A stretch of DNA of 64,000 nucleotides, from positions 153,532 to 217,531 of the forward strand of contig NZ_JAHXPT010000006.1 of assembly GCF_019431045.1 (NCBI RefSeq). The letters are read 5' to 3'. The stretch is from Clostridium weizhouense. GTDB taxonomy: Bacteria > Bacillota > Clostridia > Clostridiales > Clostridiaceae. The translations under genes were made by a program, and so were the position numbers. Position 1 is the first letter of the stretch. The number at the start of each line of letters is the position of its first letter. The notes under the pieces were generated by a model. That model had not been told where the DNA came from and made no database searches. It saw only the letters and a list, made by a program, of their open reading frames with translations. This document shows, piece after piece, positions 16,901-27,016 of the stretch.

Positions 16901-19744
16901 ATGAGAAATTTGAGAGGAATGATGAGCCTAAAAACAATTGCTATTATTTTGTCTACAGTTACAGTTATGCAATTTAGTGATTGGGGAAATTTAATGGGAA
17001 ATTATGGATATAGTGCTTATGCAAATATGACAAGTGATACATATGCTGCTAAGAATGTAAATTTAGATATGTATCAAAATAAATGTGTAAATAAAGATAT
17101 ACATTCAGATAATGCAGTGGATTTTAGTTTAGAAAAAAGCCTAATTGGTAATACAAATGATAGTAAGACTTGTCAAATAAAGAATAGTTTAAATAAAAAG
17201 GGAAATGCCAAAACAGAATATCAACATAATAAATTTTTAGATCAATATAATAGAAAATATTTTAAGGAGAATTTAGAACAAACTTTAAATGAAGATTTTA
17301 CAGAAAATCTAGACAAAGGTTCAGGACAAGTTTTGAATGAAAAGTGTACAGAAAATCCAGATAAAGCTTTAGGACAAGCTATAGAGAATAAAATTCTTAA
17401 AAATTATAAAACTTTAGAAATGAATAGATCTTCAGTAGAAGCATTGAATGATAATTTAGAAAATAATCTAAAAGATACTCAAAAAGGGTATTCAGGAAAT
17501 GGAGAAAATAAAGTTCAAGCACAAAAGAATGGAAAAAAATTGTCAGAAATACAGGGTGAAGAAGAATCAAAAAATAATAGAGAGGGAAATTTATCTAAGG
17601 TTTCAGATGAGAATAACAAAGAAAGTCCAGAAGTAATAGGTGAAGAAACTTCAAAAAATGATGGAGGACAAAATCCAGCTAAAGTTATAGATGGAAATAA
17701 TAAAGATAATCCAGAAGCAATAGGTAGGGAAATTTCAGGAAGCAATGATGAGAAAAAGAATAATGAAGATAATCAAGGGGGTAAGCTAGGAGAAAATAAT
17801 AAGGGGAATTCTGACGACAATAATGGAAAAAACCCTAGTGATAATGGTGAAGAAAATCCAGGTAATGTTCCAGGAGAAGATATAGAAAGTGGAATACTAG
17901 GCGCACCAACAATAAATACTTTTTCTTTAGATAAGGGAGAAAATTATAAAAAACTTAAATTGAGTGAAGTTACTGGTAGCAAGCATGAATATCAAATAAC
18001 TGTTACAGCAAGTGAAGAATTAAGGATATGTGAAAGATCAAATACAAATAAAACACTTAATAAATGGTTTGGTCTTGTAATTAAAAATAATATTAAAGGT
18101 AATAACCAAATAGCATACAGTTTTACAGGAACTAATTTTATAGATCTTAGTGAAAATACTGCGACAATAAATTATTTTATGGCTGCAAATAAAAATGGTG
18201 TACCTAAATATGAAGAAGAGCCACGTGATAGCAGTATTTATTTTAAATATGCAGGTGCAAGTGATGATTCTGCAATTAAAATAATAATACACTATGTACC
18301 ATTTAAAGCAGGTACTAACCCAGGAAATGGTGGATATCCTACTGATCCTGGTGCATCAACAAGCACATTAAAATCAGTTTATATATCTGGAACAGAAAGA
18401 GTAGGAAAGACCTTAACAGCAAAATTAAATTATAATAATAAACCATCAGTTAAACCTAAGACATCCTATCAATGGTTAAGATCAAGTAAAAGAGATGGGG
18501 AATATAAAGAAATATCAGGAGCAACTGATAGTGAATATAAACTTAAAAGATCTGATGAGGATTGTTATATAAAAGTAAGGGTGACATTATCAGGGAGTTT
18601 AAACGAAACTAAAACAAGTGATAGGACATCTTCTATTGATGAAAAGTATTCAAGCTCTTCTTCAAGTTCAAAGAAAAGTGATTTTGATGATGATTTTGAT
18701 AATGGTAAAATTGATTCAGATGAATTAAGTGAAGAAAAAATGTATGTTAATGCTTCATATAGTCCAAATGTTGATAAAGAGATGTTTCTATTGGTTAAGG
18801 AATATTCTTATAAGAGTTTGGTTATAGAATCAGGTAATTGTACATGGAATTTTGATACCAATGATTTAATTAATATATCTAAAATGAAGACGAATTTTAA
18901 CTCAAAAGTAGAGAATAATTCTTCAAATGCATCAAAAATTAATAGACTAACAAATGGTGCAGATACTGCTAATATTTATTTTAACTATAATGGTATCTTA
19001 CCAGGAAAAGCAAAAGTAGAGATTAAAGTTGGGGAAGAATTTGATGGAAGTGATAGATATTTATATTACTATAATCCTTCAAAAAATGTGTTAGAATTAG
19101 TTTCATCTAATGTTAATGTTAAAGATGGCAAAGCAGTATTTATAATTACACATTGCTCAGATTATGTTTTGAGTAAAACACCAATTAATGGGGCTGTTGT
19201 AAATTCTGGTTTTGATGACAATGCAATTAATACAAATGATGACATTAATGGAGATATTACTTCTAACAATTTAATCACAGGGGGAAGTATATTAGGTAAT
19301 AATGATGAAATGGGTAATTTCCAAGGAAATAATGGCAACCTAAGAATGATAGGAACAGATACAAATTATAATAAATATACTTCAGCTAATATAAAATGGA
19401 AGCAGTTATCAGATGGTAAGTGGCAAATTTTATATAATGGATTGATTGTAACTGGATGGGTTAGTGTTGATAATAGATGGTATTATATGAATGAATATGG
19501 AGTAATGCAAACAGGGTGGTTAAAACTTGATGAAAAATGGTATTACTTAGGTGAATATGGAGTAATGCAGATAGGCTGGATGTATTTAAGTGGTAAATTA
19601 TATTATTTGAAAGATACTGGAGAGATGGCTACAGGATGGCAAAAGATAGACAGAAGATGGTATTATATGTATCCAAATGGGATTATGGCATATAGTACAA
19701 GTATTGATGGACATGAATTAAATGCATCAGGAGAAATGTATTAA
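16901..19744 (+). CDS. Large secreted multidomain protein with C-terminal cell-wall-binding repeats
   Basis: 947 residues. An N-terminal hydrophobic segment (about 8-25) acts as signal or anchor. A long Asn/Lys/Glu-rich region (about 60-330) with degenerate 20-residue repeats such as NNKDNPEAIGREIS follows. A domain of unknown type comes next (about 335-470), then an Ig-like/beta-sandwich segment (STLKSVYISGTERVGKTLTA onward, about 485-575), a Ser/Asp linker, another beta domain (about 610-770) and five to six C-terminal cell-wall-binding repeats (about 825-935). The disordered repeat region resembles a wall-spanning stalk. Function is unknown; adhesion or wall organisation is inference. Confidence 0.82.
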   Translation: MRNLRGMMSLKTIAIILSTVTVMQFSDWGNLMGNYGYSAYANMTSDTYAAKNVNLDMYQNKCVNKDIHSDNAVDFSLEKSLIGNTNDSKTCQIKNSLNKKGNAKTEYQHNKFLDQYNRKYFKENLEQTLNEDFTENLDKGSGQVLNEKCTENPDKALGQAIENKILKNYKTLEMNRSSVEALNDNLENNLKDTQKGYSGNGENKVQAQKNGKKLSEIQGEEESKNNREGNLSKVSDENNKESPEVIGEETSKNDGGQNPAKVIDGNNKDNPEAIGREISGSNDEKKNNEDNQGGKLGENNKGNSDDNNGKNPSDNGEENPGNVPGEDIESGILGAPTINTFSLDKGENYKKLKLSEVTGSKHEYQITVTASEELRICERSNTNKTLNKWFGLVIKNNIKGNNQIAYSFTGTNFIDLSENTATINYFMAANKNGVPKYEEEPRDSSIYFKYAGASDDSAIKIIIHYVPFKAGTNPGNGGYPTDPGASTSTLKSVYISGTERVGKTLTAKLNYNNKPSVKPKTSYQWLRSSKRDGEYKEISGATDSEYKLKRSDEDCYIKVRVTLSGSLNETKTSDRTSSIDEKYSSSSSSSKKSDFDDDFDNGKIDSDELSEEKMYVNASYSPNVDKEMFLLVKEYSYKSLVIESGNCTWNFDTNDLINISKMKTNFNSKVENNSSNASKINRLTNGADTANIYFNYNGILPGKAKVEIKVGEEFDGSDRYLYYYNPSKNVLELVSSNVNVKDGKAVFIITHCSDYVLSKTPINGAVVNSGFDDNAINTNDDINGDITSNNLITGGSILGNNDEMGNFQGNNGNLRMIGTDTNYNKYTSANIKWKQLSDGKWQILYNGLIVTGWVSVDNRWYYMNEYGVMQTGWLKLDEKWYYLGEYGVMQIGWMYLSGKLYYLKDTGEMATGWQKIDRRWYYMYPNGIMAYSTSIDGHELNASGEMY

Positions 19745-19806
19745 AAAATATATAACTACACTCCTGATATTCCCACTCACTGATATTCCATGATATCTTT
19801 TTATAT

Positions 19807-19828
19807 ACCCCTGGGGTACCCCAGGGGT
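19807..19828. repeat. REP-like palindrome 7 (22-bp form, T-first), left flank of RAYT
   Basis: ACCCCTGGGGT followed by ACCCCAGGGGT plus 6 symmetric flank pairs (TTATAT/ATATAA, 19801-19834). It lies about 180 bp upstream of the transposase-like gene at 20012. Confidence 0.95.
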
Positions 19829-20011
19829 ATATAAGGGGATAAATTAAAATTGGGATGCATTTTTTTATTTTAATTGGCAAGGATTAAGATAAATAGATTT
19901 AAGTATAAATTTAAAATTCCAAATTATAAATTATTCGTTAAAAAATTATATTTATTTTGGATTTTTATATTTTATATTAAGTAAGATAAATTTATTTAGG
20001 AGGTTAATTTT

Positions 20012-20683
20012 ATGCCAACACTTAAAAGAATATGGTATGAAGGTGCTATGTATCATGTAACAACAAGAGGAAATCATAAAGAGATTATCTTTAAGGAAGA
20101 AGAAGATTTTGAAAAGTATTTGGATTTAGTAGAGGAATCACTTCATTATTACAATGAAGATAAATATGAAATAATATGCTATTGCCTTATGACTAATCAT
20201 ATACATATTATGATAAGGACTGGAAGTAGACCTTTAGGTGATTTTATAAGAAGAATAAGTAGTAGTTATGCTATGTATTTTAATAAGAAATATGAATGTA
20301 CTGGTCATTTATTTCAAGGAAGATATCATTCAGAGATTATAAAAAATGATATTCAATTACTTGAAACAAGCAGATATATACATTTAAATCCAGTGAAAGC
20401 TAAAATCGTAAACAAACCTGAGGACTATAGTAAGTCAAGTTATAGATTTTTTATAAAGAGCATGGATTCTGAACAGTTTGTAAAAATAAAAAAATATTTT
20501 GAAAATAATAATAACAAAGTTGAATATAAAAATTTCTCAAATAAAGATAATTATAGTGGTAAACTTAGATTAATAAATCCTAATTTTATCTGGAGATATT
20601 TTAATCAAGAAAATAAATATGAAATATATAAAATGTTTGTAGAAAGTGGAATTGATAAAGTTTGTAATAATAATTTTGGTTAG
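20012..20683 (+). CDS. REP-associated tyrosine transposase (RAYT), Y1 HUH family
   Basis: 223 residues. The Y1_Tnp domain (PF01797) covers about residues 8-135: NHIHIMI carries the HUH metal-binding pair (His63, His65) and SRYIHLNPVKAKIV carries the presumed nucleophile Tyr122. GHLFQGRYHSEII between them is characteristic of the RAYT/IS200-like branch. RAYTs are known in other bacteria to be single-copy proteins that bind and cleave REP palindromes in single-stranded DNA. AGGAGG lies before the ATG. The gene is bracketed by palindromes 7 and 8 in opposite type (T-first and A-first), the arrangement expected of a REP-RAYT unit. All catalytic residues are intact. Activity on these repeats is inferred. 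Confidence 0.93.
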   Translation: MPTLKRIWYEGAMYHVTTRGNHKEIIFKEEEDFEKYLDLVEESLHYYNEDKYEIICYCLMTNHIHIMIRTGSRPLGDFIRRISSSYAMYFNKKYECTGHLFQGRYHSEIIKNDIQLLETSRYIHLNPVKAKIVNKPEDYSKSSYRFFIKSMDSEQFVKIKKYFENNNNKVEYKNFSNKDNYSGKLRLINPNFIWRYFNQENKYEIYKMFVESGIDKVCNNNFG

Positions 20684-20730
20684 TAAATATGGAGAAAAAT
20701 ATAGTATTTTTTTATTTTTATCTTAAATTT

Positions 20731-20752
20731 ACCCCAGGGGTACCCCTGGGGT
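20731..20752. repeat. REP-like palindrome 8 (22-bp form, A-first), right flank of RAYT
   Basis: ACCCCAGGGGT followed by ACCCCTGGGGT, with 3 symmetric flank pairs (TTT/AAA, 20728-20755). It lies 48 bp after the RAYT stop and between convergent genes. Confidence 0.95.
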
Positions 20753-20861
20753 AAAAAAAGTAGTGAAATTGGTAAAATCTATAAAAGTGATGAAAATGTG
20801 AGGGGTGAAAAGTACTGCATGGATGAAAAAATCCACACTCTATAGCCGTTTAGCAATTTTT

Positions 20862-22394
20862 TTATATATCTCTATTTGTATTGTCTGTATCTTGATTTTG
20901 TTTGATATGATCATTATGATTAATATTACTATTTTTAATTTTATCATTATTTTTGGTTAGATCAATATTTTGTTTATCATCATTATTTGGAATAATATGT
21001 TTATCTTTATCTACAAAAGATTTAAGCATTTCTGAAACATCAAGACCAGTTAAATCTTTTAGCACTTCAAAACCAGTACCAGCAACATTTGTTACTGTTT
21101 TTGCAACTTTTGATGCTCCAGATTTACCATTTCCAGTATCTATAACTGTAATCTTATCTATATTAGACATTGGTTTGGCTACTTCACTCATTATTTCAGG
21201 TAGTCTTGAAATAAGCATTTCTACTAGTGCAGCATCACCATATTTAGCCATAGCATCTGCAATTTTATCTTTAGCTTCAGCTTCTGCAATCCCTTTTGCT
21301 TTAATTGATGATGCTTCAGCTTCTCCACGCATTCTTATGGCTTCAGATTCAGCCTCAGCTTCAATTTTCTTGGCTTCAGCTTTTGCAATTGCTTGAATTC
21401 GGATTTTTTCAGCCTCAGCTTCAGCTTCTTTTATTGATTGAATTTTATTTGCTTCAGCATATATTTCAATTTTACGTTTTTCAGCATCAGCAGGTTTTTC
21501 AACTTTAGCAATAAGTTCTTTTTCAACTCTTATGGCTTCTTGTTCTGCTAGAGTTGCTTTTTGTATTTCAACTTCTGATTGTTTTTCTATTTCTTTTAAA
21601 CTATAAGCTATATCAGCTTCAGCTTTTGCTCTATCTTGCTCTGCCCTAAATTGTTCAACTTTTATGCATTTATCTCTTTCAGCAGCAGCAACTTCAGCAT
21701 CAGCAGCAAGTTTAACTTTTTCTCCTTCTCTAGTAGCTTCAGCTGTTTTTATATCTGTATCTCTTTTTCTTTCAGCTTCAGCAACTTCAGCATCTGCTTT
21801 AGATTGAGCTACTTGTGGTCTAGCTCTATTTTCAAGGTATCCACCTTGGGTTGAAATTTGCAGTATTGAATAAGAAATAAGTTCAAGTCCCATTTCACTA
21901 AGTTCACGTTTAATATCTTCTTCTACTTTTTTCTCAAATGCAGAACGATCATTATTGATTTGTTCAACTGTCATTGTAGAAACTATGCCTCTTAAACGTC
22001 CTTCAAGAACAGGTTCAACCATTGCTCTAATTACACCAGTGGTATTATCAGCATTTCCATTACAAAACTGTTCAACTGCTTTATATATACTTTCAGTCTG
22101 ATTTTCAACTTTTACTACAGCAGTACCAGTAACATCAACAAAAATACCTTGTTGAGAAGGTGCTTCTTTTACATCAGTTGTCATTGAAATATTTTCGAGT
22201 GAAATAACACAAGAAGTTTCAAAGATTGGAATTATAAATCCACCTTTACCAGTTAATACTCTTTTTTTTATACCTGTTATAACCATGGCTTTATCTGTTG
22301 GAACTTTACGCCAGAATGAAAGAACTAAGAGTATTATTATAATAATAGGAATAATAATACTTGCTTTTGAAAAAATCATTTCTAGGGCTTGCAT
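20862..22394 (-). CDS. Flotillin-like SPFH/band 7 membrane protein
   Basis: 510 residues. The N-terminal hydrophobic segment (about 8-27) is followed by an SPFH/band 7 domain (about 35-200: VPTDKAMVITG, SLENISMTTDVKEAPSQQGI). A long coiled coil rich in Glu-Ala repeats (about 200-395, AEAEAEKIR-type) and a C-terminal tail ending in Asp/Asn-rich sequence follow. This order matches bacterial flotillins (FloT/YqiK class), scaffold proteins of functional membrane microdomains. AGGAGG precedes the ATG. The gene is divergent from the cell-wall-binding gene at 22613, with palindrome 9 in the shared promoter region. Flotillin partners such as an NfeD-like protein are not adjacent. Confidence 0.9.
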   Translation of the reverse strand: MQALEMIFSKASIIIPIIIIILLVLSFWRKVPTDKAMVITGIKKRVLTGKGGFIIPIFETSCVISLENISMTTDVKEAPSQQGIFVDVTGTAVVKVENQTESIYKAVEQFCNGNADNTTGVIRAMVEPVLEGRLRGIVSTMTVEQINNDRSAFEKKVEEDIKRELSEMGLELISYSILQISTQGGYLENRARPQVAQSKADAEVAEAERKRDTDIKTAEATREGEKVKLAADAEVAAAERDKCIKVEQFRAEQDRAKAEADIAYSLKEIEKQSEVEIQKATLAEQEAIRVEKELIAKVEKPADAEKRKIEIYAEANKIQSIKEAEAEAEKIRIQAIAKAEAKKIEAEAESEAIRMRGEAEASSIKAKGIAEAEAKDKIADAMAKYGDAALVEMLISRLPEIMSEVAKPMSNIDKITVIDTGNGKSGASKVAKTVTNVAGTGFEVLKDLTGLDVSEMLKSFVDKDKHIIPNNDDKQNIDLTKNNDKIKNSNINHNDHIKQNQDTDNTNRDI

Positions 22395-22480
22395 TTTATG
22401 TCTCCTCCTTAAAAATTAAATCATATATTTATATTTAGATATGAATAAAAATATACCCTAATACATTTCACCCCTAATAT

Positions 22481-22502
22481 ACCCCTGGGGTACCCCAGGG
22501 GT
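22481..22502. repeat. REP-like palindrome 9 (22-bp form, T-first)
   Basis: ACCCCTGGGGT followed by ACCCCAGGGGT plus 6 symmetric flank pairs (TAATAT/ATATTA, 22475-22508). It lies between the divergent flotillin and cell-wall-binding genes, so it is one of the few copies not placed after a stop codon. Confidence 0.95.
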
Positions 22503-22612
22503 ATATTAAATTACAAAGGAGTTACAACTTACCAGAAAATACGAGTTGGAACTTCCTTAATTGCGGCAAAAATGGTAAAATTGTAGTAGGATATGTATTA
22601 AGGGGGATAATT

Positions 22613-23992
22613 ATGAATAAAAGATTAAAAAGAATAATAGCGATTGCACTTACAATTAGTGCTTTTTCAACAATAGAGCCAACTAAGTATTTTAATATGA
22701 CAACTACAAAAGCTTATGCATCAAGTAGCAGTAAGCTTAGTGAATTACAACTTAATAAGAAAGATGATAATAAGAAGGAAATTAAATTATATACCGATGA
22801 TGACTATGATACAAAGGCTCAATTTAAGACTAGTAGAAAAGAATATTATACTAAAACAACTTTAAAAAGTGTTAATGTAACTTTTGATTTAGAATCTAGT
22901 AATTATGAAGCAAAGATTTTTGCTGATAATAATAAAAGATCTACTGCATATGATAATGGTGAAGAAATTAAATTAGACAAAAGTGGTGTTACAACACTTT
23001 ATGTAAGAATTTATAAAGATGGCAAATTTGATAAAAATGATGTTAAGAGTAATGTTGTAAATGAATATAAAATTTATGTTGATAGAGGCGGATCAAGTAG
23101 TTCTAAAAAAGATGAGGATAGACAAGATAAGATTTATTTAGAAGATTTAACTTTAAATAGAGGTGATGATTTTAAATTTAATAAAAAAGTTACTTCATAT
23201 GATATAAATGTTGATGAATCAGATGATTCTGTAAGAATTAAAGCTGAACCAGAAGATGAAGATTATACAGTAAAAATTGATGGCGAGGAAGTTACATCTG
23301 ATGATAAATATAGACAAGAAGTTAAATTAAGTAAGGGAAAGAATTTAATTAGAGTTATTGTTGAAGATGATGATGACAATAAAAGAACTTACAAATTAAA
23401 TATAAATAGAGGTAAAAAGGATTCAGATAAAAAAAATAATAATTCAGGATCTAATGTAACTCAAGGTGGAAATAGTTCAACTCAAACTAACAATACACCA
23501 GGTAATGCTATATTCCCTAATAAAACTGAAAATTCTAATTCAGGAACAAATAATTCAACTCAAACTAATGTGGTTCCAGGAGCAAATACAAATAATAACT
23601 CAACTGTTAATAAGAATAAGTGGGTAAAAACTTCAACAGGTAAATGGAGATATTATGATGAAAATGGAAATCTTTTGAAGAAAAAATGGTTTTATGATAA
23701 TAAAAACTATTGGAGATGGTATTACTTAGATGAAAATGGGGAAATGACAATAGGTTGGGCAAATGATGATAATAAATGGTATTATTTAAATAGTGATGGC
23801 TCAATGGTTACTGGATGGATAAATCCAAATGGAACATGGTATTACTTAAATGCTGATGGTTCTCTTAGAACTGGATGGTTACAAGAAGGAAGTAAAAAAT
23901 ATTACTTAAATGGTGATGGCTCTATGCAAATAGGAGCAAAAACAATTAATGGACAAACATACAATTTTGGTGAAAATGGGGAATTAAAATAA
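22613..23992 (+). CDS. Secreted cadherin-like domain protein with cell-wall-binding repeats
   Basis: 459 residues. The signal peptide carries the family tail EPTKYFNMTTTKAYA (cleavage near residue 37). A first beta-rich domain (about 42-165) is followed by a cadherin-like beta-sandwich domain (PF12733, about 172-270: IYLEDLTLNRG ... YTVKIDGEEV ... RTYKLNINRG). An Asn/Thr/Ser linker (about 275-335) and six to seven cell-wall-binding repeats (about 338-455) complete it. Acidic DEDD stretches may bind calcium. It has close paralogues at 40633, 42497 and 44913. AAGGGGG is the ribosome binding site; an extended -10 TGGTAAAAT lies at about 22573. Confidence 0.87.
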   Translation: MNKRLKRIIAIALTISAFSTIEPTKYFNMTTTKAYASSSSKLSELQLNKKDDNKKEIKLYTDDDYDTKAQFKTSRKEYYTKTTLKSVNVTFDLESSNYEAKIFADNNKRSTAYDNGEEIKLDKSGVTTLYVRIYKDGKFDKNDVKSNVVNEYKIYVDRGGSSSSKKDEDRQDKIYLEDLTLNRGDDFKFNKKVTSYDINVDESDDSVRIKAEPEDEDYTVKIDGEEVTSDDKYRQEVKLSKGKNLIRVIVEDDDDNKRTYKLNINRGKKDSDKKNNNSGSNVTQGGNSSTQTNNTPGNAIFPNKTENSNSGTNNSTQTNVVPGANTNNNSTVNKNKWVKTSTGKWRYYDENGNLLKKKWFYDNKNYWRWYYLDENGEMTIGWANDDNKWYYLNSDGSMVTGWINPNGTWYYLNADGSLRTGWLQEGSKKYYLNGDGSMQIGAKTINGQTYNFGENGELK

Positions 23993-24101
23993 TTAAAGTA
24001 TCTGTTTAGAAATAGATACTTTTAAGATACAGAAAAATTTACTAAATATTGATAAATAAGATACATTAAATAAAATATACAAACATACAGGTCTATTATT
24101 T

Positions 24102-24219
24102 TTTGAATTTACAATGGATAATTCATGATGAAATGACCTTGTGATTTCTAAAATATATATTTTTGAGAGAGACAAAGACTTTCAAACATAATTGTTTATT
24201 GTCAACTGTCAAGTGAAAC
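24102..24219. repeat. Inverted-repeat element family M2, diverged copy
   Basis: The left end TTTTGAATTTACAATGGATA and right end ATTGTCAACTGTCAAGTGAA match, in diverged form, the termini of the copies at 41971-42101 and 51816-51954. The internal CTTGTGATTTCTAAAATATA is shared with the 41971 and 56371 copies. Confidence 0.7.
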
Positions 24220-24556
24220 TTGGAGTAGCCACTTTTGTACTCAACAAATTATAATGTTATTAAAGTATATTGACTTTAGAAAAATTAAGAATATCCAAGG
24301 ATATGAATTACAATAATTTATATCTTATGGATATTTTTATTGTATGGCAATTATATCATTCTTAAAATTTTAACTTAATTTTTTATTATAATTTAAAGTG
24401 CTGAAAATAGTATTATATGGTGTGTAAATGTTTAAAGTTATTAACAATTTTTTATACAAATATAGAAAAAAATGTTGATATGTTTTCAAATTTGTGGTTA
24501 TATGTGCTACAATATTCTTGTTATATAGTTTGTACACTTAACATAATGTTTTTTTT

Positions 24557-24589
24557 ACCCCAGGGGTACCCCTGAGGTACCCCTGGGGT
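24557..24589. repeat. REP-like palindrome 10 (33-bp form, A-first)
   Basis: 14-nt arms ACCCCAGGGGTACC and GGTACCCCTGGGGT with loop CCTGA, identical to palindrome 5. Six T:A flank pairs (24551-24595). It lies about 200 bp upstream of the next gene. Confidence 0.95.
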
Positions 24590-24724
24590 AAAAAATTATA
24601 AAAATATCAAAAAATATTTTTAATACTAAATTTAATATTATATGGTTTTGTTATAAAGTTTATGTAAAAGTGTACGAAAACTATAATATTATGGGAATTT
24701 TTGATTAATCAGATTAAAAAGAGG

Positions 24725-24759
24725 GGAGGAAAATTGCCTATAATTGGCAATTGATAAAA
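24725..24759 (+). promoter_or_regulatory. Ribosome binding site separated from its start by a small hairpin
   Basis: GGAGG at 24726-24730 is about 30 nt from ATG 24760. Between them AATTGCC (24732-24738) pairs with GGCAATT (24746-24752) around a 7-nt loop. If the hairpin forms, the site is brought to a normal distance of about 9 nt from ATG 24760. This decides the start against TTG 24751. Confidence 0.5.
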
Positions 24760-26994
24760 ATGAAAGCATATTTCAAAAGATTTATATCACAGCTTTTAGT
24801 ATTAGCTTTAATTGTAGCAACAGTACAAATAGGAAATACTAAAGGGGTTAAAGCAGTAGACTTAGATTTAGGTTTTACTGTCGAAGCTGGTGGAAGTATA
24901 GTAGACATTAATAAGAGTGGTTCAAATTATTTCACTGATGAAATAGATATGTCAGTATCAACTATTAATATAAAGTCAAGTGATACTTCATACTATAATA
25001 TTGAAAGTGTAACTTCAAGTGATAGTGGGGTGAAGATTGCTACTTCAACAACTAATGGGGTTACTTCTGCAAAAATAGCTGTAAGTAAATATAATGATTT
25101 TAATGCAACTATAAAAGTTAAAGATTTAGGAACTAAAGAAGTTAAATCTTATACTGTTAGATTTAGATTTAAAGAAGAAAATGCTGAAATATTTAAATTT
25201 AACAAAATAGTTATAAATGCATCAGGTCATGGAGAAAATGTAAATTTAGATTTAGATTATAGTGCTAATACTGATGAATATAATTTAGCTAATCTAGATG
25301 AAACTTTAGATACAGTTAAAGTTAGTATTGTTGATGAAAATGGGAAACCTATAACTACAGGCGTTAAGATAACTATGGATGGTAAAACAGGTACTTTTAA
25401 ATTATCTGGTGGAGATAATGAGATTAATATAAGTAGAACTGTAAATGGTCGTACTAAAATATTTAAATTAGTGATTTCTAAAAAAGGAAGTGCAACATTA
25501 AAATCATTAACAGGTGTTACACTGTCACCAACATTTAAATCAGATGAGTTTGACTATACAGCTACTGTGCCAACTGCAACAACATCTATTACTTTAAGAC
25601 CAACTGCAACTGACAATTCATCTACTATAAGAGTTAATGGCTCTATTGTAAATAGTGGATCAAATAGTCAACCAATTAAATTAAAAGAAGGTAAAAATAC
25701 TATTACAGTAAGAGTTACTACTAAAGATGGACAAAGTAATGTTTATAGTATTGAGGTTACTCGTACTGAAGCACCAAGAAGTTCATATTTAAAGTCGCTT
25801 AAATTAAGTACAGGAAGTCTTATGCCATCTTTTAATAAAGAAATTTTTGAGTATACAGGAACTGTTGATAATAAAGTTACAGCAGTTACAGTTACACCTA
25901 CAGCTGAATATGCAACATCTACTATAAAGGTTAATGGTAAGAGTGTTGCTAATGGAGGTACAACTAGGTTTATAAGTTTAGACCAAGGTTCTAATGAAAT
26001 AGAAGTGGTTGTTACTGATGCAAAGGGTGATAGTAGTACTTATACTCTTAATATAACAAGAAGATATGGAAAAGATAATGTAAGACTTGGAAGTCTTAAA
26101 ACTTCAGAGGGAACTTTATCTCCAAAGTTTGATCCAGAAACTTATCTTTATACAGTTAAGGTGGATAGAGCTACTTCAAAGATAAAAGTTACATTTGCTG
26201 CGCAAAATGATAAAGCAACTATTAAAATAGATGGTAAAGAATATGCAAGTGCTCAACAATCTGATTATATTGATTTAAAGATTGGGGCAAACCTTATTAA
26301 TATTGAGGTAGTGGCTGAAGATAAGAAAACAACAACTAGTTATAAATTAAGCGTAATAAGAGACAAGATATCTGCTATTAATGAATGGGTTCTTTCAGGA
26401 GATGATTGGACTTTTTATGATGCAAATGGAATGCAGGTTAAAAACAGCTGGGTTATCTATGATAATAAGTGGTATTTTATAAATGTAAGCGGATATAAAG
26501 AAAGCAATGGCTGGCTTTATGAGAGTGGAAATTGGTACTATTTAGATAAAGATGGCGTTATGCAAACTGGTTGGATTAAGGATAATGGATATTGGTATTA
26601 TTTCCAAGGTGATGGAAAGATGAAGGGTACTGGTTGGGGACAATATGACAAGCAGTGGTATATGTTTAATGAAAATGGCATGATGCAAACTGGTTGGATG
26701 TTAAGAGACGGATACTGGTATTTCTTACAAGACAATGGATCAATGAAAAAGGGATGGCAATATTATGATAAAAATTGGTACTATTTAAATGATGATGGAA
26801 CTATGAGAAATGGATGGTTATTTACTGGAAAAGAATTCTATTATTTAGACTACCATGGAAGAATGATAACTGGATGGCAAGAAATTGCTGGTAAATGGTA
26901 CTACTTTGATTATAATGGAAGAATGAAAACTGGAAATCTATTTTTAGATGGAAAATGGTACCTTTTAGATTCAGATGGTTCATTAGTAAGATAA
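24760..26994 (+). CDS. Secreted protein with tandem cadherin-like domains and cell-wall-binding repeats
   Basis: About 744 residues from ATG 24760 (TTG 24751 is in frame upstream). Signal peptide MKAYFKRFISQLLVLALIVA, cleaved near KGVKA. An N-terminal beta region (about 30-245) is followed by three clear cadherin-like beta-sandwich domains (PF12733; each begins LKSLTGV/LKSLKLS/LGSLKTS and ends with a Y-x-[IL]-x-[IV]-x-R strand) over about 245-545. About nine cell-wall-binding repeats (about 550-744) follow, ending at the C-terminus. The modular stalk plus wall anchor suggests an adhesin or wall-spacing protein; ligand unknown. A terminator hairpin follows at 27017. Confidence 0.87.
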   Translation: MKAYFKRFISQLLVLALIVATVQIGNTKGVKAVDLDLGFTVEAGGSIVDINKSGSNYFTDEIDMSVSTINIKSSDTSYYNIESVTSSDSGVKIATSTTNGVTSAKIAVSKYNDFNATIKVKDLGTKEVKSYTVRFRFKEENAEIFKFNKIVINASGHGENVNLDLDYSANTDEYNLANLDETLDTVKVSIVDENGKPITTGVKITMDGKTGTFKLSGGDNEINISRTVNGRTKIFKLVISKKGSATLKSLTGVTLSPTFKSDEFDYTATVPTATTSITLRPTATDNSSTIRVNGSIVNSGSNSQPIKLKEGKNTITVRVTTKDGQSNVYSIEVTRTEAPRSSYLKSLKLSTGSLMPSFNKEIFEYTGTVDNKVTAVTVTPTAEYATSTIKVNGKSVANGGTTRFISLDQGSNEIEVVVTDAKGDSSTYTLNITRRYGKDNVRLGSLKTSEGTLSPKFDPETYLYTVKVDRATSKIKVTFAAQNDKATIKIDGKEYASAQQSDYIDLKIGANLINIEVVAEDKKTTTSYKLSVIRDKISAINEWVLSGDDWTFYDANGMQVKNSWVIYDNKWYFINVSGYKESNGWLYESGNWYYLDKDGVMQTGWIKDNGYWYYFQGDGKMKGTGWGQYDKQWYMFNENGMMQTGWMLRDGYWYFLQDNGSMKKGWQYYDKNWYYLNDDGTMRNGWLFTGKEFYYLDYHGRMITGWQEIAGKWYYFDYNGRMKTGNLFLDGKWYLLDSDGSLVR

Positions 26995-27016
26995 TATTTT
27001 AAATGTATTTAAATTT

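Larger units (their letters stand above)
23993..24759. other. 767-bp intergenic region with repeat fragments
   Basis: No gene supported. An M1-type end fragment (GGTCTATTATTTTTTGAAT, about 24090) is fused directly to an M2-type element (about 24102-24219), showing nested or recombined elements. Palindrome 10 lies at 24557-24589. The remainder is A/T-rich with no clear promoter assignment. Confidence 0.5.

Noticed and set aside
20953..21854. Plus-strand open frames opposite the flotillin gene
   Set aside because: These arise from the repetitive GCTTCAGC-type codons of the Glu-Ala coiled coil read in reverse; no start signals or family matches.
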